Origin: Bacteroidales bacterium
GTDB lineage: Bacteria; Bacteroidota; Bacteroidia; Bacteroidales; UBA10428
Direction: 5' to 3'
Assembly (NCBI GenBank): GCA_016938235.1
Contig: JAFGVA010000092.1
Location: 1-44,857 of the forward strand
Length of the DNA stretch: 44,857 nt
Shown: positions 23,685 to 33,737 of the stretch, one piece after another
Layout: each line of letters starts with the position of its first letter
Position numbering within the stretch: position 1 is the stretch's first letter
Translations under genes and position numbers: made by a program
The notes under the pieces: generated by a model
What the model was told of the DNA's origin: nothing
The model's database searches: none
The model's input: the letters and a program-made list of their open reading frames with translations, nothing else

Positions 23685-25598
23685 ATGTTTGAAATAAAAA
23701 AAATGCTATGCAAGGCTTTATTAGTAATATTAACCTCTGCTTCTCAGTTGTATGCCCAGCACTATCCTGTTGATAATATTCCCGATTCACTTAAAGAGCA
23801 AGCTAACTCTGTCTTAAGATATTCTTCGCAGAATTTTATCGTCAAAGAACTGGATAAATGCCAATACTCTGTAAAGCAGGTAGTTACAATACTAAACAAA
23901 GATGATAAGAATAAGGCTGAGTTGGCATTTACCTACTCGGAAGATAGAATAATCAAAGATTGCAGCGCTAAACTATTCAATAAATACGGCTTTCCGATAG
24001 CCAGTTATTCCAAAAACGATTTTGATGATAACAGTTACGACCCCTATGGAAGTTTATTTTCAGATACGCGCTACCTTTATTTATCTCCCATTATCAATGA
24101 GTATCCGGTAACGATCTCCTACGAAGTAGATTATGTGTTGAATAAAACCTATAGTTTTCCGGATTGGATGCCTGTAAACTCTTTTAATCAAAGTGTTGAA
24201 GAAAGTAATTACAGTATTGAAGTACCCGAAGGATATAAGTTCAGCTTTAAAGAATATAACTGCGATAGTCTGGTAAATAAAAAAGCAACAAGTACCAAAG
24301 CTACCTGGAAACTTACTAACCATAAAGCTATTGAAAAGGAACCCTGGTCAATAAGACTTGAAAAAATGGTTCCGAACGTAAAATTAAGTCCTACTTTATT
24401 CGAATACGATGGTTATGCCGGCGATTTCACATCGTGGTATACCATGGGCTTATTTTTTAAAAATCTGAATTCCGGATTAGATATATTGAGCGAAGAAACA
24501 GTTATCAGGTTAAAGCAGTTAACAGAAGAATCAGATTCAGATATCGATAAAGTTAAAAGCATATATGAATATATGCAGTCGGTTACAAAATATGTAAGTA
24601 TTCAAATTGGTATTGGCGGTATCAAACCATTCTCTTCACAAATTGTAGAAGCAAAGGGTTATGGCGACTGTAAAGCTCTATCAAATTTCATGTATTCACT
24701 GCTTAAATCTGTTGGTATCAAATCGCATTATGCTTTAATCAAAGCCGGACTAAACGAAACCTATTTCGACACCTCATTTGTTCATACACCATTTAATCAT
24801 GTAATATTATGCGTTCCGCTGACAAATGATACCGTTTGGCTGGAATGCACAAACCAGTCTATACCTTTTGGCTTTCTTGGCGATTTTACCGACAACAGGT
24901 ATGCTCTGTTAATAACTGAGAATGGTGGTGCTCTGCGAAAAACACCCACCTACCCACAAGAAATCAACCAATCGTACCGAAAAGCTCTTGTAAAGCTTTA
25001 TCCCGATGGTAATGCAACCGCAAATGTAGAGACAACTTACCACGGATTAAATTACGACAATATTTTTAGTAAGTATTTAGGCAATAAACCTGAAGTTCAA
25101 AAAAAGCAACTGTATCAATCGATTGATATTCCAAATTTTACTATTTCTGAATTTTCTTTTAATGAAAACAGGGATAGAAACCCCACTGTTACCGAAACAC
25201 TGGAACTCGAGTTAAACAGGTATTGTTCATCAAGCAATAACCGGCTTTTTGTGCCACTTAACCTGATGAATAAATCTACTTATGTTCTTCCGAATGATGA
25301 TAAACGTTCCAGCGATATAGAGGTTAATTCGGCATATGTAGAAATTGATAGTATAACTTATATTTTGCTTGACGGTTATGAAATTGAACATCTGCCTGAA
25401 AATGTATCTTACAAGTGTGATTTTGGATCTTTTAGTACCGATTTTATTGAAAAGGATAATATGGTAATATATATCCGAAAACGTGTTAAAAACAATGGTA
25501 TTTATTCAAAAGAATTGTATTCTGAACTCGCATTGTTTTACAAGAATCTTAAAAAAGCTGATAATTCAAAATTAATTTTACATAAGCTTGAAAACTAA
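23685..25598 (+). CDS. DUF3857 / transglutaminase-like envelope protein
   Basis: 637 residues. The architecture is the same as the upstream gene: signal peptide (ending about residue 24, LYAQ), DUF3857 domain (about 45-250) and transglutaminase-like domain. Here the Cys is kept (YGDCKALSNF, Cys about 329), with His in PFNHVILCVP (about 370) and an acidic residue in VWLECTNQ, so catalysis is possible. Met7 is a better-looking start for the signal peptide than the ATG at 23685. It is co-transcribed with the preceding paralogue (6 nt gap). An active/inactive pair suggests a complex, which is inference. No terminator is seen after it, and the next 418 bp hold gene relics and the upstream region of the propeller sensor. 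Confidence 0.85.
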   Translation: MFEIKKMLCKALLVILTSASQLYAQHYPVDNIPDSLKEQANSVLRYSSQNFIVKELDKCQYSVKQVVTILNKDDKNKAELAFTYSEDRIIKDCSAKLFNKYGFPIASYSKNDFDDNSYDPYGSLFSDTRYLYLSPIINEYPVTISYEVDYVLNKTYSFPDWMPVNSFNQSVEESNYSIEVPEGYKFSFKEYNCDSLVNKKATSTKATWKLTNHKAIEKEPWSIRLEKMVPNVKLSPTLFEYDGYAGDFTSWYTMGLFFKNLNSGLDILSEETVIRLKQLTEESDSDIDKVKSIYEYMQSVTKYVSIQIGIGGIKPFSSQIVEAKGYGDCKALSNFMYSLLKSVGIKSHYALIKAGLNETYFDTSFVHTPFNHVILCVPLTNDTVWLECTNQSIPFGFLGDFTDNRYALLITENGGALRKTPTYPQEINQSYRKALVKLYPDGNATANVETTYHGLNYDNIFSKYLGNKPEVQKKQLYQSIDIPNFTISEFSFNENRDRNPTVTETLELELNRYCSSSNNRLFVPLNLMNKSTYVLPNDDKRSSDIEVNSAYVEIDSITYILLDGYEIEHLPENVSYKCDFGSFSTDFIEKDNMVIYIRKRVKNNGIYSKELYSELALFYKNLKKADNSKLILHKLEN

Positions 25599-25645
25599 CT
25601 ACTTCCTTCAATATTATCAATTGAACTTTCGTAACTATAAGACCA

Positions 25646-25728
25646 CCAGATGGTGATTTCGTACTATACAACGATCTCCTGACTACTTCGGGCTGGGAAT
25701 GGTGTGAATTAGCGAGTTTTGACCTGAA
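25646..25728 (+). pseudogene. relic of the esterase CBM-like module
   Basis: The plus strand reads, in frame, PDGDFVLYNDLLTTSGWEW and then CELASFDLN. It matches the esterase at 19673 (DDGEYVLYDNLTTSGWEW, IELSSFDL) at about 19 of 27 positions with one inserted codon. Synonymous positions differ widely, so it is an old paralogue fragment, not a recent copy. No start codon or flanking domain remains. Confidence 0.7.
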
Positions 25729-25871
25729 TTTGAGTTGTCCTTTACCAGGTAATATTCAACTTCATCCTTAGAATTTAAAACAGGGATTGTTTTGCTATTC
25801 TCAGGAGACTTCTTTTGAACTGAAAGCGTCAGGCATACTGCAAAAAACCATAAAAAAACTATCAGCTTCAT
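25683..25871 (-). pseudogene. truncated gene start encoding a signal-peptide protein
   Basis: A 62-codon minus-strand frame starts MKLIVFLWFFAVCLTLSVQK, a convincing signal peptide, followed by about 30 residues of soluble sequence. Its last 15 or so codons are antisense to the esterase-module relic at 25646-25728, so the natural 3' part of the gene has been lost at a junction near 25730. It may still be expressed as a short secreted peptide, but I favour a broken gene. No family recognised. Confidence 0.45.
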
Positions 25872-25961
25872 AACCTATATATGCTCATCAAGCACAAAAT
25901 TCATAAACAGTGCAATTTAAATTTCTTTTCACCAATCCATCCTCAAAATGGTAATTTATCG

Positions 25962-25975
25962 TTAACTTTAGTTAA
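25962..25975. promoter_or_regulatory. inverted repeat over a promoter-like box before the propeller-MCP gene
   Basis: TTAACT-TT-AGTTAA, a perfect 6-bp inverted repeat, overlaps TAACTTTA (25963-25970), one mismatch from TAnnTTTG. It lies 41 nt upstream of the ATG at 26017. A similar TAACTTTA precedes the other MCP gene (7069-7076). Confidence 0.4.
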
Positions 25976-26016
25976 ACCCTTTCAAACAAAACTATTCAAA
26001 ACAAGTTATATTACAG

Positions 26017-29000
26017 ATGATTAAATCAACTAAGATGCAAATAATAAAAATCCAGACCGCACTGCTAAAAAGTAGCATAACCGCTATTCTTATATTCTCA
26101 ACGGTTACTTTATTTGGTCAGGCTGTAATCACCAATGAAACAGAGGTTAAACACCTCGATATCATGCTTACAAACAATACAGTAACCAGTATTTACCAGG
26201 ATCATACCGGCTATATGTGGTTTGGAACTTACAACGGATTAAACCGTTTTGATGGCATTAACGTTAAGAAGTTTTATCCCGATCCAAACAATAAAAATTC
26301 GCTTACAGATTATTACATCCAGGATATAGAAAGTGACAGTTATGGAAATTTATGGATTTCCACAAACAATGGACTCAACAAGTATAATTCGGACAGGGAA
26401 AACTTTACACAATATTTACATAATCCCGGGAATAGCAATAGTATAAGCAGTGGTAGTCTTACTGATATTTTATTTGACTCTCAAAAAAGACTCTGGATTA
26501 TTGGAGATTATATTAGCCTTTATAATTATGACGAAGACAACTTCATAAATTTCAAGATTGGCATTTCTGATATTGACGAAGAAAGAGCCGATTCATACAA
26601 TAGAATATTTGAAGATTCTCATGGACGCATATGGTTCTTATTTAATAAAGAAATCTATTATTATTCCACCGAAACCAATGATATGGTTTTGTTTTTTAAT
26701 GGAAACAACAATCCCCTGTCGGAATTACCCTGGTATTTTATGAATATTGTTCAGATCGATGATGACACATTCTGGCTTAGTGCATACAATGCGGGAATTA
26801 TAAAAGCTAATCTATATAAATCCAACCAATTAGAGAAACTCAATGAATTCAAAGGCATTGAAGCTTCAGAACTCCGGGAAGTTCAACTCTTGGAGATGGT
26901 TATGGATTCGAAGAAACAAATATGGATATCTGCTGAAAACCAGGGTGTATATGTCTTCAACAACCAGGCCGGCTTGGTCAAGCGTTTTGTATACGATCGT
27001 GACAATTTTAACTCCATTAGCTTCAATTCTATATGGTCGGTTTTTGAAGATGTAGCTGGCAGGTACTGGCTGGGCACCTGGCAATCGGGCATCGATTTAA
27101 TAGACAAACACTACCGCAAATTTGTACATTACAAATACATGCCCGGCATTAACAGTTTATCGCACGACATTGTAAAAGATATTATTGAAGATGCAAAAGG
27201 AAATTTATACATCGCAACAGATGGTGGAGGTTTAAATTATCTTAATCGCGAAACAGGCAGGTTTAGTGAGTATATCCATAATGAAAATGATCCAAACAGT
27301 ATAAGTGCCGATGCAGTGCTTACCCTCGAATACGACAACAATGGAAATTTGTGGATGGGAACATGGAATGGTGGAATTAATGTTTTCGATTCTAAAACAC
27401 AAAGATTTTCAAAGTTCACCACTGCAAACAGCAAGCTATGTTCTGCAAACATATTCGACATTGTTTTCGATGGAGATAACACAATGTACATAGCAACCTG
27501 GGGAGGAGGTTTGTGCAAGTATAACATTCGCACAAATACCTGGAAAACCTACGGACATAATCCGGAAGAACCCAATACAATTTGCAGCAACTACATTTAC
27601 AGCATGTTTCTCGATTCCGAAGAAAAACTCTGGATAGGAACAACAGACGGACTGGATGTATTTAACATTAAAACAGATGATGCTAACTTCATTCACTACA
27701 GAGCAAACGAATCTGACTCCACGACCATCTCGGATAACACAATAAATACAATCTACGAAGACGAGTTTGCAAATATCTGGGTTGGAGCAGTCGGCGGGTT
27801 AAATCTGTATAATGCTGAGGCCAATAATTTCAGCAGAATTGATAAACGAGACGGACTCATTGATGATAACATAAACAGTATTTTATACGATGGCTCAAAT
27901 TACTATTGGCTGGGCACTAACCGTGGCCTTGTTCGATTCGATTTTGATAACATGAAATTTCGACATTACGATATTTCTGACGGTATGCAAGGCTATGAAT
28001 TCTCCAGAAATGCCTCAATTATGCTTAGTTCAGGAGAAACAGCGATTGGCGGCACAACCGGCATGAATATTTTCCATCCGGATAAGATTATTGAAAATCC
28101 ACTCATACCAAAGATAGTTTTTACCGATTTTAAAGTGTTTAATAAATCTATAATGACAGGCGAAAATGCTCAATTAAAGCATCACATTAACAACATAGAT
28201 AAAGTTACTCTTGATTATACGCAAAATGTTTTCACTATTGAATTTGTAGCTCTGAATTACACCCATCCTGAAAAAAATCAATATGCATACATAATGGAGG
28301 GATTCGATGAAGAATGGATTAATGTTACGAATGAATTAAAAGCTACGTATACCAATTTAAGTCCGGGAGAATACACATTCAGGGTTAAGGGCTCAAATAA
28401 CGATGGCATTTGGAACGAAGAAGATATTTCTGTTGAAATAGTAATTACCCCACCTATCTGGGCAACAACCTGGTTTAGAATAACAGCTATATTGGTTTTT
28501 ATTGCACTGGTTTTATTTATCTATTTATGGAGAACCCGAAAATTACATCAAAGTAAAAAAGAACTCGAATTAAAAATTAACCAGGCAACTGCTGAACTGG
28601 AAGCCCGAAACACAAAACTCGAAGAAGCAAAAACTACGCTTAATGTGATTATTAATGAAGTAAAGAACAACCTGGGACATGCTTCCAATAAACTACTTGA
28701 AGCATCCAAGAGTCAGTCATCATCGGTAAATGAGCTATCCTCAACAATAGAACAGATGACCATCGAAATCAATGAAAACACCCAGAAAGCAAATAAAGTT
28801 TTTGATCGATCTAAAAATGTTCAGGATAATGCAGCTGAGAGCCTGGGTACAATCGAAGAAGCCGTTGGATTCATTCAAAACATCAGTAACGAAGTTTCTT
28901 TTATCCTTGAGATTGCTCAGAAAACAAAATTTTTATCGTTAAATGCCTCTATTGAAGCAGCCAGAGCCGGAGAACACGGGAAAAGTTTTGCGGTAGTAGC

Positions 29001-29304
29001 CAACGAGGTTAAAAAACTATCGGAACGCTCGCAAGAGGTAGCAAACAATATTGATAGCCTTACCAGTTCAGGTCTGCAGTTATCCCAGGAAGCCAATAAA
29101 AAAATAAATGATTTAGTGGGGTTTATTGAAAACATTGTAGAAGCAACTGGAAATATCATTGAATTCATTGAGAATCAATCAGAAAAAACGGAAGCTATTA
29201 ATTCAACAGTCAAAGAAATGTCTGACTTTATTTCGAAAACTGATGGATTGGTTCAGGAATTAGATTCTGCAATTAACTCACTGGCGCTTAACGATGAATT
29301 ATAA
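26017..29304 (+). CDS. two-component-regulator propeller sensor fused to an MCP signalling domain
   Basis: 1095 residues. A signal peptide (about 1-36) is followed by a periplasmic beta-propeller region (about 45-700) with many Reg_prop motifs ([61 protein letters not shown]). Then come a Y_Y_Y domain (about 728-805, [20 protein letters not shown]) and one membrane span (about 819-838). This is exactly the sensor half of hybrid two-component systems. Instead of a histidine kinase, the cytoplasmic part is a coiled coil (about 845-870) and an MCP signalling domain (about 870-1090) with hairpin tip [20 protein letters not shown] (about 969-988). The tip has KTK where the usual sequence is QTN. 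It is monocistronic. HTCS propellers commonly sense oligosaccharides, so polysaccharide cues feeding an MCP output is the likely role (inference). Met7 is an alternative start. Confidence 0.9.
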   Translation: MIKSTKMQIIKIQTALLKSSITAILIFSTVTLFGQAVITNETEVKHLDIMLTNNTVTSIYQDHTGYMWFGTYNGLNRFDGINVKKFYPDPNNKNSLTDYYIQDIESDSYGNLWISTNNGLNKYNSDRENFTQYLHNPGNSNSISSGSLTDILFDSQKRLWIIGDYISLYNYDEDNFINFKIGISDIDEERADSYNRIFEDSHGRIWFLFNKEIYYYSTETNDMVLFFNGNNNPLSELPWYFMNIVQIDDDTFWLSAYNAGIIKANLYKSNQLEKLNEFKGIEASELREVQLLEMVMDSKKQIWISAENQGVYVFNNQAGLVKRFVYDRDNFNSISFNSIWSVFEDVAGRYWLGTWQSGIDLIDKHYRKFVHYKYMPGINSLSHDIVKDIIEDAKGNLYIATDGGGLNYLNRETGRFSEYIHNENDPNSISADAVLTLEYDNNGNLWMGTWNGGINVFDSKTQRFSKFTTANSKLCSANIFDIVFDGDNTMYIATWGGGLCKYNIRTNTWKTYGHNPEEPNTICSNYIYSMFLDSEEKLWIGTTDGLDVFNIKTDDANFIHYRANESDSTTISDNTINTIYEDEFANIWVGAVGGLNLYNAEANNFSRIDKRDGLIDDNINSILYDGSNYYWLGTNRGLVRFDFDNMKFRHYDISDGMQGYEFSRNASIMLSSGETAIGGTTGMNIFHPDKIIENPLIPKIVFTDFKVFNKSIMTGENAQLKHHINNIDKVTLDYTQNVFTIEFVALNYTHPEKNQYAYIMEGFDEEWINVTNELKATYTNLSPGEYTFRVKGSNNDGIWNEEDISVEIVITPPIWATTWFRITAILVFIALVLFIYLWRTRKLHQSKKELELKINQATAELEARNTKLEEAKTTLNVIINEVKNNLGHASNKLLEASKSQSSSVNELSSTIEQMTIEINENTQKANKVFDRSKNVQDNAAESLGTIEEAVGFIQNISNEVSFILEIAQKTKFLSLNASIEAARAGEHGKSFAVVANEVKKLSERSQEVANNIDSLTSSGLQLSQEANKKINDLVGFIENIVEATGNIIEFIENQSEKTEAINSTVKEMSDFISKTDGLVQELDSAINSLALNDEL

Positions 29305-29442
29305 GTTTCGTGCTATATACCAGAATATTGCAAGTGTTTTTATTCTTTTTGAATGTCAATAAAATAAATCAAAAACCAATAAAAATATAATGAATATGTC
29401 TCCGCCGGTTCTTTGTACAAGAAGGCTTACTTAATAAAAGAA

Positions 29443-31359
29443 TCAGGTTTCGGAGATGAAGATTTCTCCTTTACTGTTATATCTGATCTTCTCATCATCA
29501 AGCAACATTCTTACAACAAAAGAAAAATGCTCGGTATGAAATGGACTGCCGTGAACAAGGTTTTCCGGCGATAAGGGACTGTTTGTTAACTTCTCAAGTA
29601 TATATTCCCTGATTAGTTTTTTTTCTTCATCTGTAAAACGAATAGATTTGTCACGGCAATAATCGCAATGGCCACATTCCTCTTCTTTTTTTTGGCCGAA
29701 ATATTCCAATAAAGCAATTTCCCTGCACTTTTCATTGCTGAATGCATAATTTTCTACGGCCTCCAGCCTCAGTTCATATCGTTCCTTTTTATGATGAAAG
29801 TTCTCAGGCGAAATATAAATTGACCTGTCGCCAAGTCGTTCTTCAGTGAATACCAATAATGATGATCGCTTCCCCGGTATGTATTTTATAATATTCATTT
29901 TGGCAAGCCGTACAAAATATTGATATACCAGGTCACGGGTCAGCCCCGAACGTTTAGCAAGCACTTCTTCGCGAACAGTAACATATTCAGAAAACAACCC
30001 GGTATAAGAACGCAATACAAGCTTAACAAAAGCATCGAATTGAATATTCTCAACCTGAAACTTATACAAGTCATCGCGATTAACTGAAAAAAATACCCTT
30101 GAAGGATTTAGCATTTCATCGGTCAACTCGATATACCCTTGTTGCTCAAGAATTTTTAAAGCATTGTATGTTTGAACGGGATGAAATTTGTATGCAGCAA
30201 CAAACTGGTGTAAATCAAATTCAAATGCAATTCCCTTTCCACCTCCAATAGGCACCTGCAGATAATTACATATACCTTTGTATACTTTTTTTACAAATTC
30301 TATTTCCGGGAAACTGTCGGTTAATCTTTTTTTCAAAATCTGCTTGTCAATACTTCCGCTAATTAAAACAGCAAAAGATTTTTTACCGTCGCGACCGGCT
30401 CTGCCGGCTTCCTGAAAGTATTCTTCAATAGAATCGGGCATATCAACATGAATAACAAACCTCACATCGGGTTTATCTATGCCCATACCAAAGGCATTGG
30501 TTGCAACAATTACTCTCGTTTTATCTTGTGTCCATCTCTCTTGTTTGGCCTTTTTCAGATCAAAATTAAGGCCTGCATGAAAATAGTCAACACTTATTTT
30601 TTCCTGTCTCAGGTAATCTGCTATTTCTTTTGTTTTTCTTCTGCTGCGGGTATAAACTATTCCTGTTCCACGAAGAGACTTAACAACTTTTATAAGATCC
30701 ACCATTTTGCTTTCCGATTGCCGGACAAAATAAACCAGGTTGGAACGCGAAAAATCGGTCTGAATTACATTTTCTTCTTTAAATTTAAGCTTTAGCTGTA
30801 TGTCTTTTACAACATCTGTAGTTGCTGTGGCTGTTAAGGCTAAGAAGGGTACCCCCGGTAATAACTCCCTGATATTTGCTATTTTTAAATACGATGGACG
30901 AAAATCGTAGCCCCATTGTGAAATACAATGAGCCTCATCAATAGCAACAAAACTAATTTTCATGTGCTGAAGCCGTATTTTGAAATCAGCATTATCGAGG
31001 CGTTCCGGAGAAACATAAAGAAGCTTATAAGCTCCATACAGAGCATTATCAAGAATAATCTGCATTTCGTGTTTTCCAATTCCCGAATGAACCGCCGCAG
31101 CCTTAACTCCCAGTGTTTTAAGTCGGTCAACCTGATCAATCATTAAAGCGATTAAAGGTGTCACAACCAGGCATGTACCCTCTGCTGCAATCGCTGGCAC
31201 CTGAAAAGTCAATGATTTGCCACCCCCTGTTGGTAGCAGACCAAGCGTATCTTTCCCATTAGCAATTGATAATAGTATTTTTTCCTGCGCAGGACGAAAG
31301 GACGAATAACCCCAGATCTTTTTGAGAATCTCTATATATTCAGGTAAAGTTTTATTCAT
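29443..31359 (-). CDS. recQ: RecQ-family ATP-dependent DNA helicase (short form)
   Basis: 638 residues. A superfamily 2 helicase core: Walker A LLPTGGGKSLTFQVP (about 39-53), DEAH box AIDEAHCISQWGYDFRP (about 138-154), LALTATAT, and motif VI QEAGRAGRDGK (about 319-329). A RecQ zinc-binding region follows with Cys in KCREIALLEYFG and ECGHCDYC (about 545-572). A winged-helix part is suggested (about 400-520), but the C-terminal HRDC domain of long RecQ proteins is not evident. Many Bacteroidota carry both a long and a short RecQ; this is the short type. It unwinds 3'-5' for repair of forks and gaps. Divergent from the envelope operon across a 406-bp gap. Confidence 0.93.
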   Translation of the reverse strand: MNKTLPEYIEILKKIWGYSSFRPAQEKILLSIANGKDTLGLLPTGGGKSLTFQVPAIAAEGTCLVVTPLIALMIDQVDRLKTLGVKAAAVHSGIGKHEMQIILDNALYGAYKLLYVSPERLDNADFKIRLQHMKISFVAIDEAHCISQWGYDFRPSYLKIANIRELLPGVPFLALTATATTDVVKDIQLKLKFKEENVIQTDFSRSNLVYFVRQSESKMVDLIKVVKSLRGTGIVYTRSRRKTKEIADYLRQEKISVDYFHAGLNFDLKKAKQERWTQDKTRVIVATNAFGMGIDKPDVRFVIHVDMPDSIEEYFQEAGRAGRDGKKSFAVLISGSIDKQILKKRLTDSFPEIEFVKKVYKGICNYLQVPIGGGKGIAFEFDLHQFVAAYKFHPVQTYNALKILEQQGYIELTDEMLNPSRVFFSVNRDDLYKFQVENIQFDAFVKLVLRSYTGLFSEYVTVREEVLAKRSGLTRDLVYQYFVRLAKMNIIKYIPGKRSSLLVFTEERLGDRSIYISPENFHHKKERYELRLEAVENYAFSNEKCREIALLEYFGQKKEEECGHCDYCRDKSIRFTDEEKKLIREYILEKLTNSPLSPENLVHGSPFHTEHFSFVVRMLLDDEKIRYNSKGEIFISET

Positions 31360-31647
31360 GTATACTGAAAAGGGGTTATTTGAATGACTAAAATATCATA
31401 TTTCGGGCTTTGTTTATCATTCAACAGTATAATATTTACCTTAAAATAAAAATACAACAATCAAAATCAATCTGTACCCCTCATAAAATAAAGTGTTAAA
31501 AGACGTTAAAAACATTTTTTTGTGTTTATGTTGCTTTCAGAAAAAAAAATGCATAAAACCACCAAAAGTCCCTATTATACAAACGATAGAATATCCAAAC
31601 TAATTTTTACGCTAAATTTAAATGGGTTTTGATATAAAAAACTAATG

Positions 31648-31677
31648 TTGGAGTTACTCAACTTTCAGCTATATTTG
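31648..31677 (+). promoter_or_regulatory. promoter of the SurA/OstA operon (TTG-N19-TATATTTG)
   Basis: TTG at 31648-31650 and TATATTTG at 31670-31677, separated by 19 nt, fit the Bacteroidota primary promoter. The leader to the ATG at 31766 would be about 80 nt. Elsewhere in the 406-bp gap the only structure noticed is a pair of GTTAAAA direct repeats 10 bp apart (31495 and 31505). Confidence 0.75.
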
Positions 31678-31765
31678 GCCTGTTAAAATAAAATTGTTTA
31701 ATACAATACCAAAATCTTAATAATAAACAGCATAATATCATTTTCAAAAACCTAGTAAAAGAAAA

Positions 31766-33736
31766 ATGAAAAAGATTACAACATTTTTAACAATTGCTTT
31801 ATTCTCGGTTTCAATCTTCAGTCAGGATGCCGAAGATATTTTAATGACAATAGATGGAAATGAAATTTCATCTGAAGAGTTTTTAAGAGTTTACAACAAA
31901 AACAACGGAATTACGCTGGATTCAGAAAAAAAGTCAATCGATGATTATCTGGATCTATTTATAAATTATAAGCTTAAAGTTATAGAAGCTGAAAATCTGG
32001 GGTACGACACACTTAAATCATTTATTGATGAGTTTGGCGGATACAGAGATCAGCTGGCGAAACCTTATTTACAAGATACCGAACTCAATGAGAATCTGAT
32101 AAAAGAAGCCTATGAGCGCTCAAAATACGAAGTTGAAGTATCGCATATTTTAGTAAAAATTGGTCCCAGAGCTGCTCCGGAAGATACGCTTAAGAAATAC
32201 GAAAAAATATCGGCTATACGTGCCAGAGTTATGGCAGGTGAACCATTCGATGAAGTTGCAATGTCTGTTACCGACGATCCTTCAGCTAAAGACAACAATG
32301 GCTACCTGGGCTTTTTTTCTGTTTTCAGAATGGTATATCCTTTTGAATCTGTTGCATTCAATACTAAAGTTGGTGAAGTCTCAGAACCATTTCGTACCAG
32401 CTTTGGATATCATATTTTAAAAGTTCATCAAAAAAGAGAAACCAGGGGGCCAATTCTTGCTGCCCATATCATGACAAGAATACCCAAAGGTGCTTCGGAA
32501 CCTGAAATCGAAGCTGCTAAAGAAAAAATTGAAAAAGCACGAATGGAACTAATGAATGGTGCAGACTGGAAAGAGCTGGTACAAAAATATTCAGAAAACC
32601 CAAGAACAAAAGCCGATAGCGGAACAATTGGCTGGGTTACCTCAAACAATGCCCCTGCCGAATTTATGGAAGCATTGTATAAACTTGACAAAGGGCAGTT
32701 CGGCAATATTATCAAAACAGAAGGTGGATTCCATATTCCAAAAGTAATCGAGAAAAAAGGCCTTGAAACATTGGAAGAAGCCTACGATAAAATTTCCAAG
32801 AAAGTCGATAATGACAATGAAAGAAGAGCGGCCTTAAAAGACCAGATGGACTCAGAATTGAAATTAAAATATGGTTTCGAATCGATGGATGCTGATTTAG
32901 CACCATTGGCAGAAGTTTTAGATTCCGGAATTTATAAAAAACAATGGGATGTTAAAAAGGCAAGTGGACTGAATACTCCATTGTTTAAAATTGCTGATCG
33001 AACATACACTTTATATAACTATGCTGAATATCTTGCTTCAGTCAGTAAGTTTAAATTTATGCATAAACAACTGCATGCAATTCCCTCTTTGGAATACAAA
33101 GAATATGTCAGCTATTGCATAGATGAATATGCAAAAGAACAACTACCTCTTGAAAACCCGGAATATAAATACCTGGTTCAGGAATATCACGACGGTATAT
33201 TGCTGTTTAACCTAACTAATGATAAAGTGTGGAAACGAGCTCAGGAAGATACGCTAGGACTTGAAGAATTCTATAAAACAGCTGAAAAATATAAATGGAA
33301 CGACCGAATCAGGACAGGAATTTATGAATATTCGCAAAATCAATTCACTTCTGCCCTGCCCAAAATAGCAAAAAAACAAGCAAAAAAAGGACTTGACAAC
33401 GACTACGTACTTCAGGAACTTTGCCCGAACGATACCGTTCCTTGCATTACTATTACTGAGAAAGTATATGAAAAAGGACATGACGCTATCTGTGACAAAC
33501 TAACCTGGAAAATAGGAGCTTATACAGTTCTTAATAACGAAAATGATAATTATTTCTATTATGTAAGGGATATTCTTCCTTCTTCTGATAAAAAACTTAA
33601 TGAAGCCCGTGGTTTGTATATTTCTGATTACCAGACTAAGCTTGAAAATGAATGGGTTGAAAGTTTGAGGGAGAAATACAACATTGTTATTAACACTGAT
33701 GTGTTAGAATCCTTGAAATCCAAACTAAACGAATAA
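31766..33736 (+). CDS. SurA/PpiC-like periplasmic peptidyl-prolyl isomerase with two parvulin domains
   Basis: 656 residues. A signal peptide (about 1-19, ending SIFSQ) is followed by a chaperone-like N-terminal helical part (about 25-118), parvulin domain 1 (about 121-225, VEVSHILVKI, GYLGFFSVFRMVYPFE, FGYHILKV), parvulin domain 2 (about 230-330, GTIGWVTSNNAP, GGFHIPKVIEKK), and a long C-terminal helical region (about 340-656) of unknown fold. Expected role: folding chaperone for outer-membrane proteins in the periplasm. First gene of a four-gene operon; the next starts 1 nt after its stop codon. A consensus promoter precedes it. Confidence 0.88.
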   Translation: MKKITTFLTIALFSVSIFSQDAEDILMTIDGNEISSEEFLRVYNKNNGITLDSEKKSIDDYLDLFINYKLKVIEAENLGYDTLKSFIDEFGGYRDQLAKPYLQDTELNENLIKEAYERSKYEVEVSHILVKIGPRAAPEDTLKKYEKISAIRARVMAGEPFDEVAMSVTDDPSAKDNNGYLGFFSVFRMVYPFESVAFNTKVGEVSEPFRTSFGYHILKVHQKRETRGPILAAHIMTRIPKGASEPEIEAAKEKIEKARMELMNGADWKELVQKYSENPRTKADSGTIGWVTSNNAPAEFMEALYKLDKGQFGNIIKTEGGFHIPKVIEKKGLETLEEAYDKISKKVDNDNERRAALKDQMDSELKLKYGFESMDADLAPLAEVLDSGIYKKQWDVKKASGLNTPLFKIADRTYTLYNYAEYLASVSKFKFMHKQLHAIPSLEYKEYVSYCIDEYAKEQLPLENPEYKYLVQEYHDGILLFNLTNDKVWKRAQEDTLGLEEFYKTAEKYKWNDRIRTGIYEYSQNQFTSALPKIAKKQAKKGLDNDYVLQELCPNDTVPCITITEKVYEKGHDAICDKLTWKIGAYTVLNNENDNYFYYVRDILPSSDKKLNEARGLYISDYQTKLENEWVESLREKYNIVINTDVLESLKSKLNE

Positions 33737-33737
33737 T

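Noticed and set aside
27237..27696. Several antisense open frames inside the propeller sensor
   Set aside because: They are on the opposite strand of an obviously real coding region, carry no independent start signals and show low-complexity translation.
29400..29440. End of a lost GIY-YIG-type gene between the propeller-MCP and recQ
   Set aside because: Only a handful of codons (around TTGTACAAGAAGG) looked suggestive, which is far too little to support a relic.
31495..31511. GTTAAAA direct repeats 10 bp apart as an operator
   Set aside because: Such short AT-rich repeats are expected by chance here, and they lie more than 150 bp from the operon promoter.
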